From Liolophura sinensis (lineage: Eukaryota > Mollusca > Polyplacophora > Chitonida > Chitonidae), in assembly GCF_032854445.1 (NCBI RefSeq), contig NC_088303.1, forward strand, positions 1,927,501-1,991,500: a DNA stretch of 64,000 nt. The letters are read 5' to 3'. The number at the start of each line of letters is the position of its first letter. Position 1 is the first letter of the stretch. Shown piece after piece: positions 35,691 to 48,836 of this stretch. Made by a program: the position numbers and the translations under genes. A model generated the notes under the pieces. It made no database searches and had not been told where the DNA came from. It saw nothing but the letters and a program-made list of their open reading frames with translations.

Positions 35691-36539
35691 AACAACTAGA
35701 GAAATCGGAGGCGTCATTATGTTTCGGTCTGTTCAATATGGTTCAAACCATATATGGGAGGATTGAGAAAGCGGTCTGCGTTACTTGGTTACTGTTTCAT
35801 AAAGGAGAAGAAAACATGAAAATGATGCCAAAATCAGATGAAAAAACGTGAAAACTTATTTGCAAGCATGGTCTTTAATAGTTTCTTCAGTTTTATTTCA
35901 GAATAAGGGTATTTGAAACTGTTCTTGCATGGTGGGTATTTTATACCACCTCTTGTAATACATCGTCTTTGCATAATAATGTTCTAAACAAGGACATGGT
36001 GTATGTCTAATAAATTTATTTGAATGTAATTTTGTTGTTTATATCCAAACACATACATTTATCGGAATTGTAGTAATATTCGTGCATATATTAAAAATAT
36101 AGATATCATCAAAATCCAGGTTGAACACATTTGTTAGGTGAAAAGACCAAATTCTAAGGCAAATATATTTTAATTTTATTAAACATGTCTTACATCCTTA
36201 TTTATAACACAAAGTCAATATATACCAAGAGGCGGTCCCAAACACCGACCACACGTAAATTGTTTTCAAGTGTGTTTTTCTCTTTAAAGAAAAATAGACA
36301 CAAATATTGAAGACCTCGTTTCCAGTTAACTTTTCGCACTTTTTTATCTGGACTTAATGTACTTTATTTTTATGTTTTCTCCATACACCTTTTTAAATTA
36401 TTGGACTTGACGCAATTTCCGGTACATGGGGACGTAACACCGCGTCTTCCGGTGTCTCCCGCACATTGCTGTTCAGTTTACGTGTGATCTCATCTCGCCC
36501 CTCTCCATAGTTTGGGCGATTCTGTTCACTCTTAAAGGA

Positions 36540-36810
36540 AGATATCTCATTTGGATAAAGTGCGTATCATCCGAAAGATCATTTAGTGCAGATTCCAGAA
36601 ATTGTTTTCAATAGTTTGTTACATTTTTTACAGCGAATAAAATGCAAAAAACATTGATGCTCTACGGTTGGCTTTTGAAGCCATATTGACCTGCTGAACA
36701 GTGCTAAGCAAGCCATAATCAGATGTAGTACTACAAGAATATTCATGAAGAAGGTAGTAATATGGTAATACAGATGTAATGCTTCATGCAATTCATGTAG
36801 AAGGTAGAAA
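36540..36810 (+). repeat. Dispersed repeat Y, copy 2
   Basis: GATAAAGTGCGTATCATCCG AAAGATCATTTAGTGCAGAT TCC, GTAGTACTACAAGAATATTC ATG; pairs with 35455-35690. An internal ATTCATGAAGAAGGTAG/ATTCATGTAGAAGGTAG doublet is present. Confidence 0.6.
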
Positions 36811-39672
36811 TATGACAGTCGTAGTATTTTTATTAGCTAAAAATAATTGGTGCCCTCTCTGTACATTAGCTTTTTTCAATACCGTATGGCCCAAAAAGTC
36901 CACCGCAGAACCTCAATTTTTACTTGCATTTTATCCACCTTAAAAATGTGAAGAAAAAAAAAGAAACTAAAACTTAATGATGATCATATTTGGTTTTTTT
37001 AGGAGATGTGTTCTGTTCTTTTAAGGCCCGACATCTGATACCATGTGGATACATTCACTATCCACGAACCAGTTCGCAGATATTCCGCAATTTCACCTCA
37101 CAGTTTTCTTAATTTATTTCGTCACAAAATGTTCATGATTAGCTAGGATAAATCCCTGGCAATGCCAATTACGTGACAGGAATTGTCATTTGACGTTACT
37201 TACACCTAACGGCGCGTGACAAAACAATGTTTGTCGCACTGACGTCAATATTAACTTCATTTTATCAATCTCTTTCCTTTTCATTTTCTTTCTTTTTTTC
37301 TTTTAACTTTATCGTTTATGTGACAAGCCATGAATTCGCTTCATTCACATTCCAGTTGAGCTTAAAATGGTCGCACGTTGAGAATCTAATCTGTTAGAGA
37401 CATAAGATCAGCTGGAGTAAGTAAGGAGGTGCAATTGTTCCTATCAACAATCAACACATACAAAAGTCAGTCGCTCGAGACACTAAAACTGGTATGCGTG
37501 CAAATGTGTTAACCAGCCTCTGCTGGTTATAACAGGAGTCAATTTGTGTCATTTTATAATGTTAATGAAAAGAAGAAAAGAAAAAAAAAGAATGAAAGAC
37601 AGCAAAAATCCAAAAAAGAAAATAAGAAGAAAAAAAATCAGACACGTGTTTTGATGATGTGTTTACAAAGGGAAACATGCACTGTGCAAGTTTAGGTTTA
37701 TGTATGTACATGTATATATATGTATCTGTATATACATGCTGCCTATCTGTTTTTGTCGTCCTTTGTTCATATGATCCGCTCGAAGGTCTTTACCTTGTTT
37801 TTGTTTACAGAGATTAAAATCTTTCAACACAATACATCTCGACTTTGGCATTTATTAACCTCATACAACAGACCTTGTCTATATCTGTATACACGTGACA
37901 CATGTATGTATATCGTGCATGAGAGCCCTCTCTAGAACAGTTGTGTAAAAAGCCACAAGTTTGTTCATACCTCAGGTACTTGGTCAGTTAAGTCGCGTGT
38001 TCGAAAAACAGCTCTCGCACAATCGCCAAACTGCTGCTTGACGACAGGTATCTGGCGAAGGGGAGAAACTTCATCCATCCTGTGATTTCAAAAAAGTAAA
38101 TAATAAATAAAATATTACAAGGTATTTATACCCTTCGCTGTGATCACTTGCTCACAGACATTTATTTGATTCAGCACACGTCAGAAAGATATACACTGCT
38201 GGTGACAATTCTCACCTGTTCATATTTTTGCTTTGAATCAGGATGACTTCGAAATATATTTTCGTGTCGTCGACATTTATAATCTTTCTTACGTTTTAAT
38301 TCCCCACCAGTGCTTTTGAGAGTTGCGATCGCTGAGTTGTAGCATCATGTGGTAACCCAATATACCAACTAGCTATGCCACGATATTCTGTAGGCAAATA
38401 CGCAATGAGCAAAATGAGCGGGATGTTCCATTAAACCCTCCTCGTACAATTACGTGGGGTATTTAACTTCTGCCAGGTAAATAAATATTTTTTAAAATTA
38501 TTAATAAAAGCAAAATTGGTTACAGGTTGAATCTTACGATTCAAGTATTAACTGTAGGATGAACATGACGATCATGTACTTTCAGATTAGAATTGCTTTG
38601 CTTGTCAGCAAGGAAAATTAAAAAAAAATAAAAAATGAATTTTTGACAATGATGCCCGCGTCAAAACAAAAAAACATATCTTCCACCCTTTGATGTTGAT
38701 TATGTGAAGGCAGGGAATGATCATTTATTCCCTGTCCCTGTGTCCTTAACAAGAGCAGCTAAGACTCAGATTTGGCGTCAAGTGTTATAACGGAAGTAAC
38801 AAGTGTAGGATTCTAAAACGCATCAGAAAAATAACCGAACACTTGGTTTGAACACCAAACCTCAATGGTATATATAGGCCTAGAAGCGCAACAAGCGTGA
38901 AATGTCATCGTTAGCTTGTCTAGATGGCACTGCAAAACGAAGGCAAGGAAATCTATTGCCTGAATGTCACCGAACCTTCAACTGTAAATCATGCCATGTG
39001 ATAATTAATGAAAAGTCTTTACAAAGATGTGCCGAAATACGTTTAGCCCTACTCAAGAGGAAAAAAATAGTACAAACTTGTTCCCATGTGATGTGATAAG
39101 TTTCAGCTTAAAATCTGAATAACATTAGGTTCATAAAAGAATTGCGTACTATTCCTGTCAGAAATCGCCCCGGGGTGGGGGAAGAAGGGTCGTGGGGGAG
39201 GAGGATACAGAGCTCTCGTAGAGGTTGAAACGTACCTTATTTCTTGGGAACATAAGAAACGATGGCCTGTTTATTTCTTTTTATATGCCTTTCTTGTATT
39301 TTTTTGTATGACTGTATATATTATTTATTGTTCACATGTATAACACATATGTACACATATATAGGTCACATGGTATATATTTAGTTCGAGAAGTTTCTGT
39401 CGAGGAGAGACAGCGTTTTCTGTGAACAATGCCCCAAGGCATATATTCACAGACTGAAGATCTTTTCTTATCACACGTCGACGAATGCAATGAATGAAGA
39501 CCCGAATGATAAATGGAAAATAAAGTAAAAAAAAAAGCTGTACAATAGAAGTGAACAGACTGTCATTCATATACCTGGGCCAGACAAGTGACTCATGTAC
39601 TCTACACTGGGGAGAAAAGACAGACGCCAATCTTCTCTACCAGCAACGTCAATGACAACAGAGGTCACCAAA
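36811..39672. other. Non-coding span, nothing recognised
   Basis: AT-rich with purine-rich tracts (for example 37561-37640) and no array. The open frames at 37663-37935 and 38902-39096 lack domains and splice context. Confidence 0.4.
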
Positions 39673-39860
39673 AAGCCTCGTACATTTCCCATCAGTGCAC
39701 CTTAACACGTCAAGGCGAAACTTGCAAGTAAAGCCAAGATGTGACAGATTAAGTCATTCTACTTTTAAGCCTCGTACATTTCCCCCAAAGCACTCCTCAA
39801 AACGTCAAGGCGAAGCTTGTAAAGCAAAGATGTGACAGATTAAGTCATTCTACGTTTACT
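39673..39860. repeat. 94-bp direct duplication
   Basis: AAGCCTCGTACATTTCCC at 39673 and 39767, followed in both by AACACGTCAAGGCGAAACTT-like sequence and GATGTGACAGATTAAGTCAT TCTAC. Confidence 0.9.
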
Positions 39861-40004
39861 GCGCACAAAGTAACAGAACCAAATGTGAAACAGGCTTTTA
39901 ACTGAACACCATTTCCAATGTGGGCCTATTAAAAGAGACGCTTAAACAGATAATCACCATTATAGATGTAGAATATGCGATCAAAAACTCACTGTTTTTT
40001 TATC

Positions 40005-40872
40005 TGTTATGAAGTTTCTACATCTTCTGTGATCTTTTCTGAAGTGTCTGTATTTTCTGTGATCTTTTCTGATATTTCTCTCTCCTTTGTGAGCCTTTCT
40101 GAAGTTTCAGTCTCTTATGTGAGCTTTTCTGATTTTTCTATCTCTTTTATGATCATTTCTGGTTTCTATGTCTTTTCCGAGATTTTCTGATGTTTCTACC
40201 TCTTGTATGATCCTTCCACAGTGTCTTTATCTCTTATGATAGGTTTCTCTGACCAGGTTTGTGTCTTTTCTGTGAATTTTCCTCTTCTGTGAGGTTTTTA
40301 TCTGTTCTGAGATTTTTTCTGATGTTTTACTTACTTCTGTGATCTTTTCTGGTGTTTCTATCTCTTCTGTGATCTTTTCTGATGTTTCTTGTTCTTCTAT
40401 GACAATTTCTGAAGTTTTATGTCTTCTCTGAGATTTTCTGATGTTTCCATCTCTTCTGTGAGCTTTTCTGATGTTTCTATTTCTTCTATGATCATTTCTG
40501 AAGTTTTTATGCCTTATCTGAGATTTTTTTATGTTTCCATCTCTTGTGTGATCCTTCCTCAGTGTCTTTATCTCCTGTGATAGATTTCTCTGACCAGGTT
40601 TCTGTCTTTTCCGTGAGCTTTCCAAAGTTTCTATCTCTTCTGGGAAGTTTTAATCTGTTCTGAGATTTTTACTGATGTTTTACTCACTTCTGCGATCTTT
40701 TCTGGAGTGTCTATCTCTTCTGTGATCTTTTCTGATATTTATGTATCTTCTGTGATGTTTTCTGAATTTTCTATATCTTCTATGTTTTCTTTCCTGAGGT
40801 CTTAGTCTCGCTGTGATCATTTCTGAAGTTTCTATTTCTTCTGTAATCTTTTATGATGTATGAATCTCTGTA
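40005..40872. repeat. 30-bp pyrimidine-rich minisatellite, ~28 degenerate copies
   Basis: Unit about TCTCTTCTGTGATCTTTTCT then GATGTTTCTA. The plus strand is strongly T-rich. On the minus strand a 132-codon frame (40227-40625) gives a charged 10-residue repeat (EKITEE-like); without splice signals, a start context or non-repeat sequence I do not call it a gene. Confidence 0.92.
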
Positions 40873-41184
40873 TCTTCACTGTCTTTCTATTTGTTTCACA
40901 AAACCTTTCTATTTCTTCACTTTTTAAAAACGTTTTTGGATTTTCGCTCTTATTTTGAATTTTTGATTCTGATGTGAATAGTATACATCTCTTCTGTGAT
41001 GAATACATCTTTCTGCGTTTCTATTGTCCAACAATTAATACAAAAAGAGGAGAAATGGCGTGTGATAAAAGGATATAACGGAATCATGTCCAACTACTGC
41101 TTTCAGAGTATGTGACGAAACGGGTACACACCACGTATATTCCCCTGAAATCCCATCTATTTATTCTAGTTATACTGATGGATG

Positions 41185-41256
41185 ACAATTGTGACTGTCT
41201 GCAAGTATACGATACGATGTGGCGTTAAGCCATAATCATTCATTCATTCCTGTTAC
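41185..41256 (+). mobile_element. SINE family D 3' end
   Basis: GACTGTCTGCAAGTATACGA, TACGATGTGGCGTTAAGCCA and TAATCATTCATTCATTCC define a second SINE tail type with a (CATT)n end, shared with 50015-50051. The 5' part is not resolved. Confidence 0.7.
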
Positions 41257-42282
41257 AGACTTGCAAGTCGCTCTTCCAATGTTGGGGTATGTAATATAAT
41301 GAGTGGGAATCGAGGCGGCTTGAATAATTGAACGGTCACATCCTTTCTTACAGTATTCTAATATCGTGGCATAAAAAAAAACACATTATGCTATCATTCA
41401 AAATTTAAACAGATATAGTCTCTCCTACTTATCGGTTTGAAGAATTTCTTTCAGAACAAATGTCCCTCTGTGGGCGGTGTATAACCACCTTCATGGTATA
41501 TTGCCTATCTGGTGAGATCTATCTGTTGTAGATACCCAATAAATCAGCCCAATAGGTGTTTTTAACAGTGTACGAGTGCGGATAAATAGGCAGAGAGGGA
41601 AGGTGCATTAGAGATCTTACTCCCACACCCACACTCCCCCACGACGTTAGCCATTTGTTCTTGTGATAGACACTGATGATAAACACATGTTTTCAGTGTT
41701 ACATGTCACTCACGGAATCCTTTAGGCCGAAAGCCACGCGAAAATTGGTGCTACGACTTCAAATGACGCGCCTGTTGCGCCGTGAGATATACATGCCGTT
41801 TACCTTAAAATTATGGCAAAAAAAGTCAACCATCATCGATAAAAAAGGGAAAAAAATACAATATATGTACTCGCTTATCAAGATAACATGAAAAATAAAT
41901 TCTGAAAGCATTGTTGATGAATGTATTTCCAGATCTCCTGTTTGTTTCACATCCCAGTTTATCAGTCAAATAAAGCAGAGCAGATAGTCTATGGCTCTGA
42001 AGGGCATCTTCTTCACAAATTTGATTTGTGTCAGTGTCAATGATCTTTCTAACAGAAAATGCTTCAAGGAATGGTTAGAGATGACAGAACCGGTTTGATT
42101 AGACTATCTACATTGAATATAATGGAGACTATATTTTGCAGATGAATAAGGTGGTTGTTTATTATCGAACATTAATATTTTATATCGGTATATGCCGTAC
42201 ATCTAAATCATGTATCGATATCAACAGCTGAGGTTTTTCCGTACTAAAACTTTTTTTCACCATGTCACTTTAACTGCTCCAT

Positions 42283-42520
42283 GTCTCAGCCATTGGGGGA
42301 CCCGAATAATGGTTTCTTCCGAACTGGCTGTGAGTTCAAGTGCAGCTCATGCTGGCTTCCACTGTGGTACGTTGGAAGATCTGTTAGCAGCCTGTAGGTG
42401 GCCGTGGTTTTCTCGAGCACTGCCCGGTTTCCTACCACTATCAACTGCTGATCGCTGTTGAAAATAAGTGAAATATTCCTGAGTAAGGCGTAAAACTCCA
42501 ATGAAATAAATAAATAAAAT
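42283..42520 (+). mobile_element. SINE family A, near full length
   Basis: Contains GCTGTGAGTTCAAGTGCAGC (B-box-like), TCATGCTGGCTTCCACTG, GTACGTTGGAAGATCTGTTA, GCCCGGTTTCCTACCA and tail AAGTGAAATATTCCTGAGTA, GGCGTAAAACTCCAATGAAA TAAATAAATAAA. This is a good copy for building the consensus. Confidence 0.88.
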
Positions 42521-42839
42521 GGCCGACTGATGTTTTGCATGTTGAAGACTAAAATGTGGATGCATTTGTTCAGTTCTGTGTAAAATGGGATAATTTTAAT
42601 CTATATCAAAAGTTACTGACTCTAAACCTTAATGTGTCAAAAATACGCCATCAAGCACCTTTTTTCTTTCAGTTACTTATATTCTGCACTGAGAGCCAGA
42701 CTGCTGTAGACAAATATGAATAGAGCGTTACGTGTTCTATCTAATTCCGTTAATAACCCTCCAGGGGTTGTATAAGCATTTGGTTTATCACATCAACTCT
42801 AAGCTTTTATGTACGTTTGCAATTAAAGCGGGGCTGAGA

Positions 42840-44980
42840 TACCTGTATTTGTACTCCACCTGGACGCGACTGAGATACCTGTATTTGTACTCCACCTGAG
42901 GCCCCTGTGTTTGTACTCCACCGGGACGCAACTGAGATACCTGTTTGTACTCCACCTGGACGCAACTGAGATACCTGTATTTGTGCTCCACCTGGACGCG
43001 ACTGAGACACCTGTATTTGTACTCCACCTGGACGCAACTGAGATACCTGTATTTGTACTCCACCTGGACGCGACTGAGATACCTGTATTTGTACTCCACC
43101 TGAGACACCTGTATTTGTACTCCATCTGAGATACCTGTATTTGTACTCCACCTGAGATACATGTATTTGTACTCTACCTGAGATACATGTATTTGTACTC
43201 CACCTGGACGCGGCTGAGATACATGTATTTGTACTCCACCTGACATACCTGTGTTTGTACTCCACCTGGACGCGACTGAGATACCTGTATTTGTATTCCA
43301 CCTAGACGCAACTGAGATACCTGTATTTGTACTCCACCTGAGACACCTGTATTTGTACTCCACCTGAGATACATGTATTTGTACTCCACCTGACATATCT
43401 GTATTTGTACTCCACCTGAGATACATGTATTTGTACTCCACCTGACATACCTGTATTTGTACTCCACCTGACATACCTGTATTTGTACTCTACCTGAGAT
43501 ACATGTATTTGTACTCCACCTCACATACCTGTATTTGTACTCCACCTGAGATACCTGCATTTGTACTCCACCTGGACGCGACTGAGACACCTGTATTTGT
43601 ACTCCACCTGAACGCAACTGAGACACCTGTAATTGTACTCCACCTGGACCCAACTGAGATACATGTATTTGTACTCCACCTGAGATACATGTATTTGTAC
43701 TCCACCTGACATACCTGTATTTGTACTCCACCTGAGATACATGTATTTGTACTCCACCTGAGATACCTGTATTTGTACTCTACCTGGACGCGGCTGAGAT
43801 ACCTGTATTTGTACTCCACCTGAGACACATGTACTTGTACTCCACCTGAGATACCTGTATTTGTACTCTACCTGAGATACATGTATTTGTACTCCACCTG
43901 ACATACCTGTATCTGTACTCTACCTGAGACACCTGCATTTGTACTCCACCTGACATTCCTGTGTTTGTACTCCACCTGGACGCGACTGAGATACCTGTAT
44001 TTGTACTCCACCTGGACGCAACTGAGATACCTGTATTTTTACTCCACCTGAGATACATGTATTTGTACTCCACCTGAGATACATGTATTTGTACTCCACC
44101 TGAGATACCTGTATTTGTACTCCACCTGAGATACATGTATTTGTACTCTACCTGAGATACATGTATTTGTACTCCACCTGAGATACCTGTATTTGTACTC
44201 TACCTGAGACACCTGTATTTGTACTCCACCTGACATTCCTGTGTTTGTACTCCACCTGGACGCAACTGAGATACCTGTATTTGTACTCCACCTGGACGCA
44301 ACTGAGACACCTGTATTTGTACTCCACCTGAGATACATGTATTTGTACTCCACCTGAGATACATGTATTTGTACTCCACCTGACATACCTGTATTTGTAC
44401 TCTACCTGAGATACATGTATTTGTACTCCACCTGACATACCTGTATTTGTACTCCACCTGAGATACATGTATTTGTACTCCACCTGACATACCTGTATTT
44501 GTACTCTACCTGAGATACATGTATTTGTACTCCACCTGAGATACCTGCATTTGTACTCCACCTGGACGCGACTGAGACACCTGTATTTGTACTCCACCTG
44601 GACGCAACTGAGACACCTGTATTTGTACTCCACCTGAGATACATGTATTTGTACTCCACCTGACATACCTGTATTTGTACTCTACCTGAGATACATGTAT
44701 TTGTACTCCATCTGACATACCTGTATTTGTACTCCACCTGAGATACCTGCATTTGTACTCCACCTGGACGCGACTGAGATACCTGTATTTGTACTCCACC
44801 TGGACGCGACTGAGATATCTGTATTTATACTCCACTTGGACCCAACTGAGATACCTGTATTTTTACTCCACCTGAGATACCTGTATTTGTATTCCACTTG
44901 AGATATCTGCATTTGTACTCCACCTGACATACCTGTATTTGTACTCCACCTGACATACCTGTATTTGTACTCTACCTGGC
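42840..44980. repeat. 26/36-bp two-state minisatellite, ~70-75 units
   Basis: Core GAGATACCTGTATTTGTACT CCACCT (26 bp), in a minority of units extended by a 10-bp cassette GGACGCGACT or GGACGCAACT to 36 bp. Sub-variants are GAGATACATG, GACATACCTG, GAGACACCTG and CTCTACCT. Blocks repeat at higher order. The many open frames (up to 228 codons) are repeat artefacts. Confidence 0.95.
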
Positions 44981-45049
44981 CATTATCACGCATTACGACT
45001 TTAAAACTAGAATTGTACGTCATGCCTAAAATATCGACTTTCTCTGCAT

Positions 45050-45365
45050 TACTGAAAAGTGATAACCACTTCTGTCTTACATGTTGCACGCTGAAAAGTG
45101 ATGGCCACTTCTGTCTTACATGTTGCACGCTGAAAAATGATAACCACTTCTGTCTTACATGTTGCCCCCTAAAAAGTGATGGCCACTTGTCTTACAAGTT
45201 GCCCGCTGAAAAGTGATGACCACTTCTGTCTTACATGTTGACCCCTGAAAAGCGATGACCACTTCTGTCTTACATGTTGCCCGCTGAAAAGTTGATGACC
45301 ACTTCTGTCTTACATGTTGCCCCCTGAAAAGTGATGATCAGTTCCGTCTTACATGTTGCTCGCTT
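45050..45365. repeat. 39-bp minisatellite, 8 copies
   Basis: Unit GTGATGGCCACTTCTGTCTT then ACATGTTGCCCGCTGAAAA. It starts about 70 bases after the 26/36-bp array ends. Confidence 0.95.
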
Positions 45366-45549
45366 CACCTGCCATATTACTGACGGTTAGATCCACGCAG
45401 GTTTGTCGGACAAACGACGTGTTGGTCAACGAGATTTAACATTCGTCTACCAACCGTCGCCGAAATGGACGCTCTCGGGGAGACCGATTCTCACAACAAC
45501 ATTCAACACAAACCACCAAAGAACTAAGAAAGTATATACCCAGTAGTAT

Positions 45550-45690
45550 GGAATCAAGTGGGAGGAAACCGGGCACAGTCCGAAGGAAATCCACGGTCAT
45601 CCGCAGGTTGCTGGAAGACCTTCCCCCATACAGCCGGAGAGGAAGCCAGCATGAACTGCAGTCTCTTACCTGTACACCTGCTGGTGGACT
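45550..45690 (-). mobile_element. SINE family A, 3'-truncated fragment
   Basis: Reverse orientation: GGGAGGAAACCGGGCACAGT, GGTCATCCGCAGGTTGCTGG, AAGACCTTCCCCCATACAGC, CGGAGAGGAAGCCAGCATGA. The AAATA-type tail is absent; sequence shared with 28930-28990 takes its place at the left. Confidence 0.75.
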
Positions 45691-45749
45691 AAGCACTCCC
45701 AATGAATGATCCCTTTGCATTGTTCAGTGTGATTGTATATTACACGGGA

Positions 45750-46285
45750 TAACAACACAGCATTTGGGGCAATTCTGGACCAGTGACATCTGGAAAATTG
45801 CAACTAACATCACTGCATACTTTTCTACCTAATTCAGCTTAAGCCATGGTGCTGAGGGCGGCAGAAGTTGCTGCTGCTCAAGCATTTGTATGAACAGTTA
45901 CAATAAATTGACAAGGGAAAGGATTTCAACGGTTACTTGTGACCATTTGCCAACATCCCACTACCGCTGCCTGTCTGGTTTTAATCACCATACTGTAGAC
46001 TTTTATAGTCTGATATAAACGTGTAACAATGTGTTAGTCCTACAGCATGTTCATTAAATTTCTAGATTTTTTTTTGGGGGGGGGAGGGGGGAGGAGGGGC
46101 ATGTATTACATATACTTATTCTACACTATACCGAACAGTCACATAAATATGTAAATGAGGCTGTCGCAAAACCACGCTCTGGAAAACTTTGATAAATCTC
46201 CATTTACCACGTGTTTGATACCTGTCATAAATTACGTCAGTTATAAAACGTGTGAGCTAAGCCAGTTATTTAGCTGTAGTTGTTT
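45750..46285 (+). repeat. Dispersed element X, copy 3 (most complete)
   Basis: Begins near GGACCAGTGACATCTGGAAA ATTGCAAC, continues CTAACATCACTGCATACTTT TCTACCTAATTCAGC (a single 72-bp-array-like unit), then GAACAGTTACAATAAATTGA, CTCTGGAAAACTTTGATAAA and AGCTAAGCCAGTTATTTAGC. A G-rich stretch at 46071-46098 interrupts it. Confidence 0.8.
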
Positions 46286-46480
46286 GGACCTAATTCTGAT
46301 TAAACCACACCCCTTGGGGGCGTGCAATTTATTACTGTTTAATCATTTATATGAACAGTTAAGATAAAGGGTAAAGTGACAAGATGCCGGATGTCATCGG
46401 TAATACCTGTCATTTGCCAACTACAAGCAACCCACTGTCGTTACTGCTCTCTCTATGCTGCAGTCTTTTACAATGCAGAG
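46286..46480 (+). repeat. Dispersed element X, copy 4 (partial, tandem to copy 3)
   Basis: GACCTAATTCTGATTAAACC, ATATGAACAGTTAAGATAAA, CATTTGCCAACTAC and GCTGCAGTCTTTTA line up in order with copy 3 but are diverged. Confidence 0.65.
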
Positions 46481-47458
46481 CTGTAGGCGATCGCTACCTG
46501 CGTGGGGTGGCCAAGAGTCTATTTTCTCCACTTGATAGAAGCCTTGGTCATCTAAACCAGACATGATGGACACTACCTGTATGACATATATGATTGGTAA
46601 TTGGCTGCCTGCCTGTTCACCTGATTTCACACTGGTTGGTCATGGTGCATATAGCTTTTACATAAGGCACAGACGCTGCTCGCAAACTTATAACTGGGAA
46701 CGAGACGTGGTTCAGTCTGTTAGGTGAAGCACGTTCAATCCCAGCCTTGGTGGACAGGGAAATTGTACAATATTTAATTGTTCGTGATAATAAGCTGTTA
46801 AGGCGTTCGTGGGACCGTTTGCTCCGTCTTACCTTCACTGAGCGCTTGTCTTCCACCAGTCTGGCGAGCTACAACTGTGTACATGTGGGGAAAATGGGTA
46901 AAACGTGGGAAATTAAAGCTTACACATGCGTAATTCGTGAAATTGGGCAAAAGATTTGCCTTCCGAACTAAAGTGCGAGGGAGGACAGATAATACTGCCA
47001 CACAGACAGTTCAGGTTGTTGACGCACTACAAATTTCTGCGCTGCTATTTTGCTTCTAGTTGAAATATATCAAAATTGTATTTGTTTTGGATAGAACTGA
47101 AAACTTTTTGCCCAGTGTTATTACCCACCCTCTGAAGGTTACCAAGGTAACAACATGTTATGACTTCACTCCCAGCAACCACAGCTTTAAACAATTGTGG
47201 GTATGCTAGGTTGATTTTTTGATATGCTGTAGAGCAGAGTGCAAGCTAAAGTATGGCATGGTGTGGCATGATACCACGCAAAAGTTAGGGAATATATATT
47301 TTTGAGGTTGAAGTTGACAAATTAACTACATAAATGGTAAGAAAAATCAATGCGCTCGTGTAACCTGTAAGTGGGTGGTTCGCCCTGGGCACCCCTATTT
47401 CCTTCACTGGCCGCCACTGTAGATGTAAAGAAACATTTTAGCGTATTTGGCGTCATAA
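46481..47458. other. Non-coding span with a possible degraded SINE
   Basis: A B-box-like CACGTTCAATCCCAGCC lies near 46730. The rest is unrecognised. Confidence 0.4.
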
Positions 47459-48836
47459 GACAATAAACTCAAACTGGAAATTTTTATACCGGTAGCTTAT
47501 CCATTTAAATACATTCTAAAATGTAATCAACTCTGTTTATTTAACATATTGTAATGTTTTTAAGAGGTGCTAGATTACGTGACTGCAGCACAATAATATG
47601 TTACAGGCAACTGAATATTATGTTACAGACAGCACAATACTGTAACAGACAGCACAAAATTATGTCACAGACAACACAATAGTGTTACAGATAGCATAAT
47701 ATTATGTAACAGACATCACAAAATTATGTCACAGACAACAAAATATTATGTTACAGATAGCACAACATTATGTTACAGTCAACACAATATTGTGTAACAG
47801 ACAGCACAATATTATGTTACAGACACTGCAACAATATGTTACAGATATCACAATATTACATTACAGACAACACAATATTATGTTACAGACAACACAATAT
47901 TATATTACAGACAGCACAACATTATGTTGCAGACAACGCAATATTATCGTACAGACAACTGAATATTAAGACAATAAACTCAAACTGGAAATTTTTATAC
48001 GGGTAGCTTATCCATTTAAATACATTCTAAAATGTAATCAACTCTGTTTATTTAACATATTGTAATGTTTTTAAGAGGTGCTAGATTACGTGACTGCAGC
48101 ACAATAATATGTTACAGACAACTGAATATTATGTTACAGACAGCACAATATACTGTAACAGACAGCACAAAATTATGTCACAGACAACACAATAATGTTA
48201 TAGACAGCATAAAATTATGTAACAGACAGCACAAAATTATGTCACAGACAACACAACAATGTTACAGACAGCATAATATTATGTAACAGACAGCACAAAA
48301 TTATGCCACAGACAACACAATAATGTTACAGACAGCATAATATTATGTAACAGACAGCACAAAATTATGTCACAGACAACACAATAATATGTACAGACAG
48401 CAAAATATTGTGTTACAGGCAGCAAAATATTATGTAACTGACAGCACAATATTACGTTACAGACACTGCAATATTATGTTACAGATATAACAATATTATT
48501 TTACAAACACAATATTATGTTACAGGCAGCACAACATTATATAACACTGCAATATTATGTTACAGACAACACAATATTATGTTACAGCCAGCACAACATT
48601 ATGTTAGAGACAGCGCAATATTATGTTACAGCCAACACAATGTTATGTTAGAGACAGCGCAATATTATGTTACAGACAGCACAACATTATGTTACAGACA
48701 AGACAATATTATGTTACAGACCGCACAACATTATGTTACAGATAGCACAAAGTTATGTTACAGACAGCACAACATTATGCTATAGACAGCAAAATATTAT
48801 GTTAGAGGCAGGGCAATATTATGTTACAGACAACAA
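47459..48836. repeat. 22-bp minisatellite (~50 copies) inside a 511-bp segmental duplication
   Basis: Unit ACAATATTATGTTACAGACA GC. Non-array sequence of about 145 bp (GACAATAAACTCAAACTGGA to GCTAGATTACGTGACTGCAG) occurs at 47459 and again at 47970, splitting the array at 47590-47968 and 48100-48836. The offset is 511 bases. Confidence 0.95.

Noticed and set aside
42788-45128. Many open frames of 100-228 codons
   Set aside because: Readings of the 26/36-bp array in shifting frames; their overlap and repetitiveness argue against coding.
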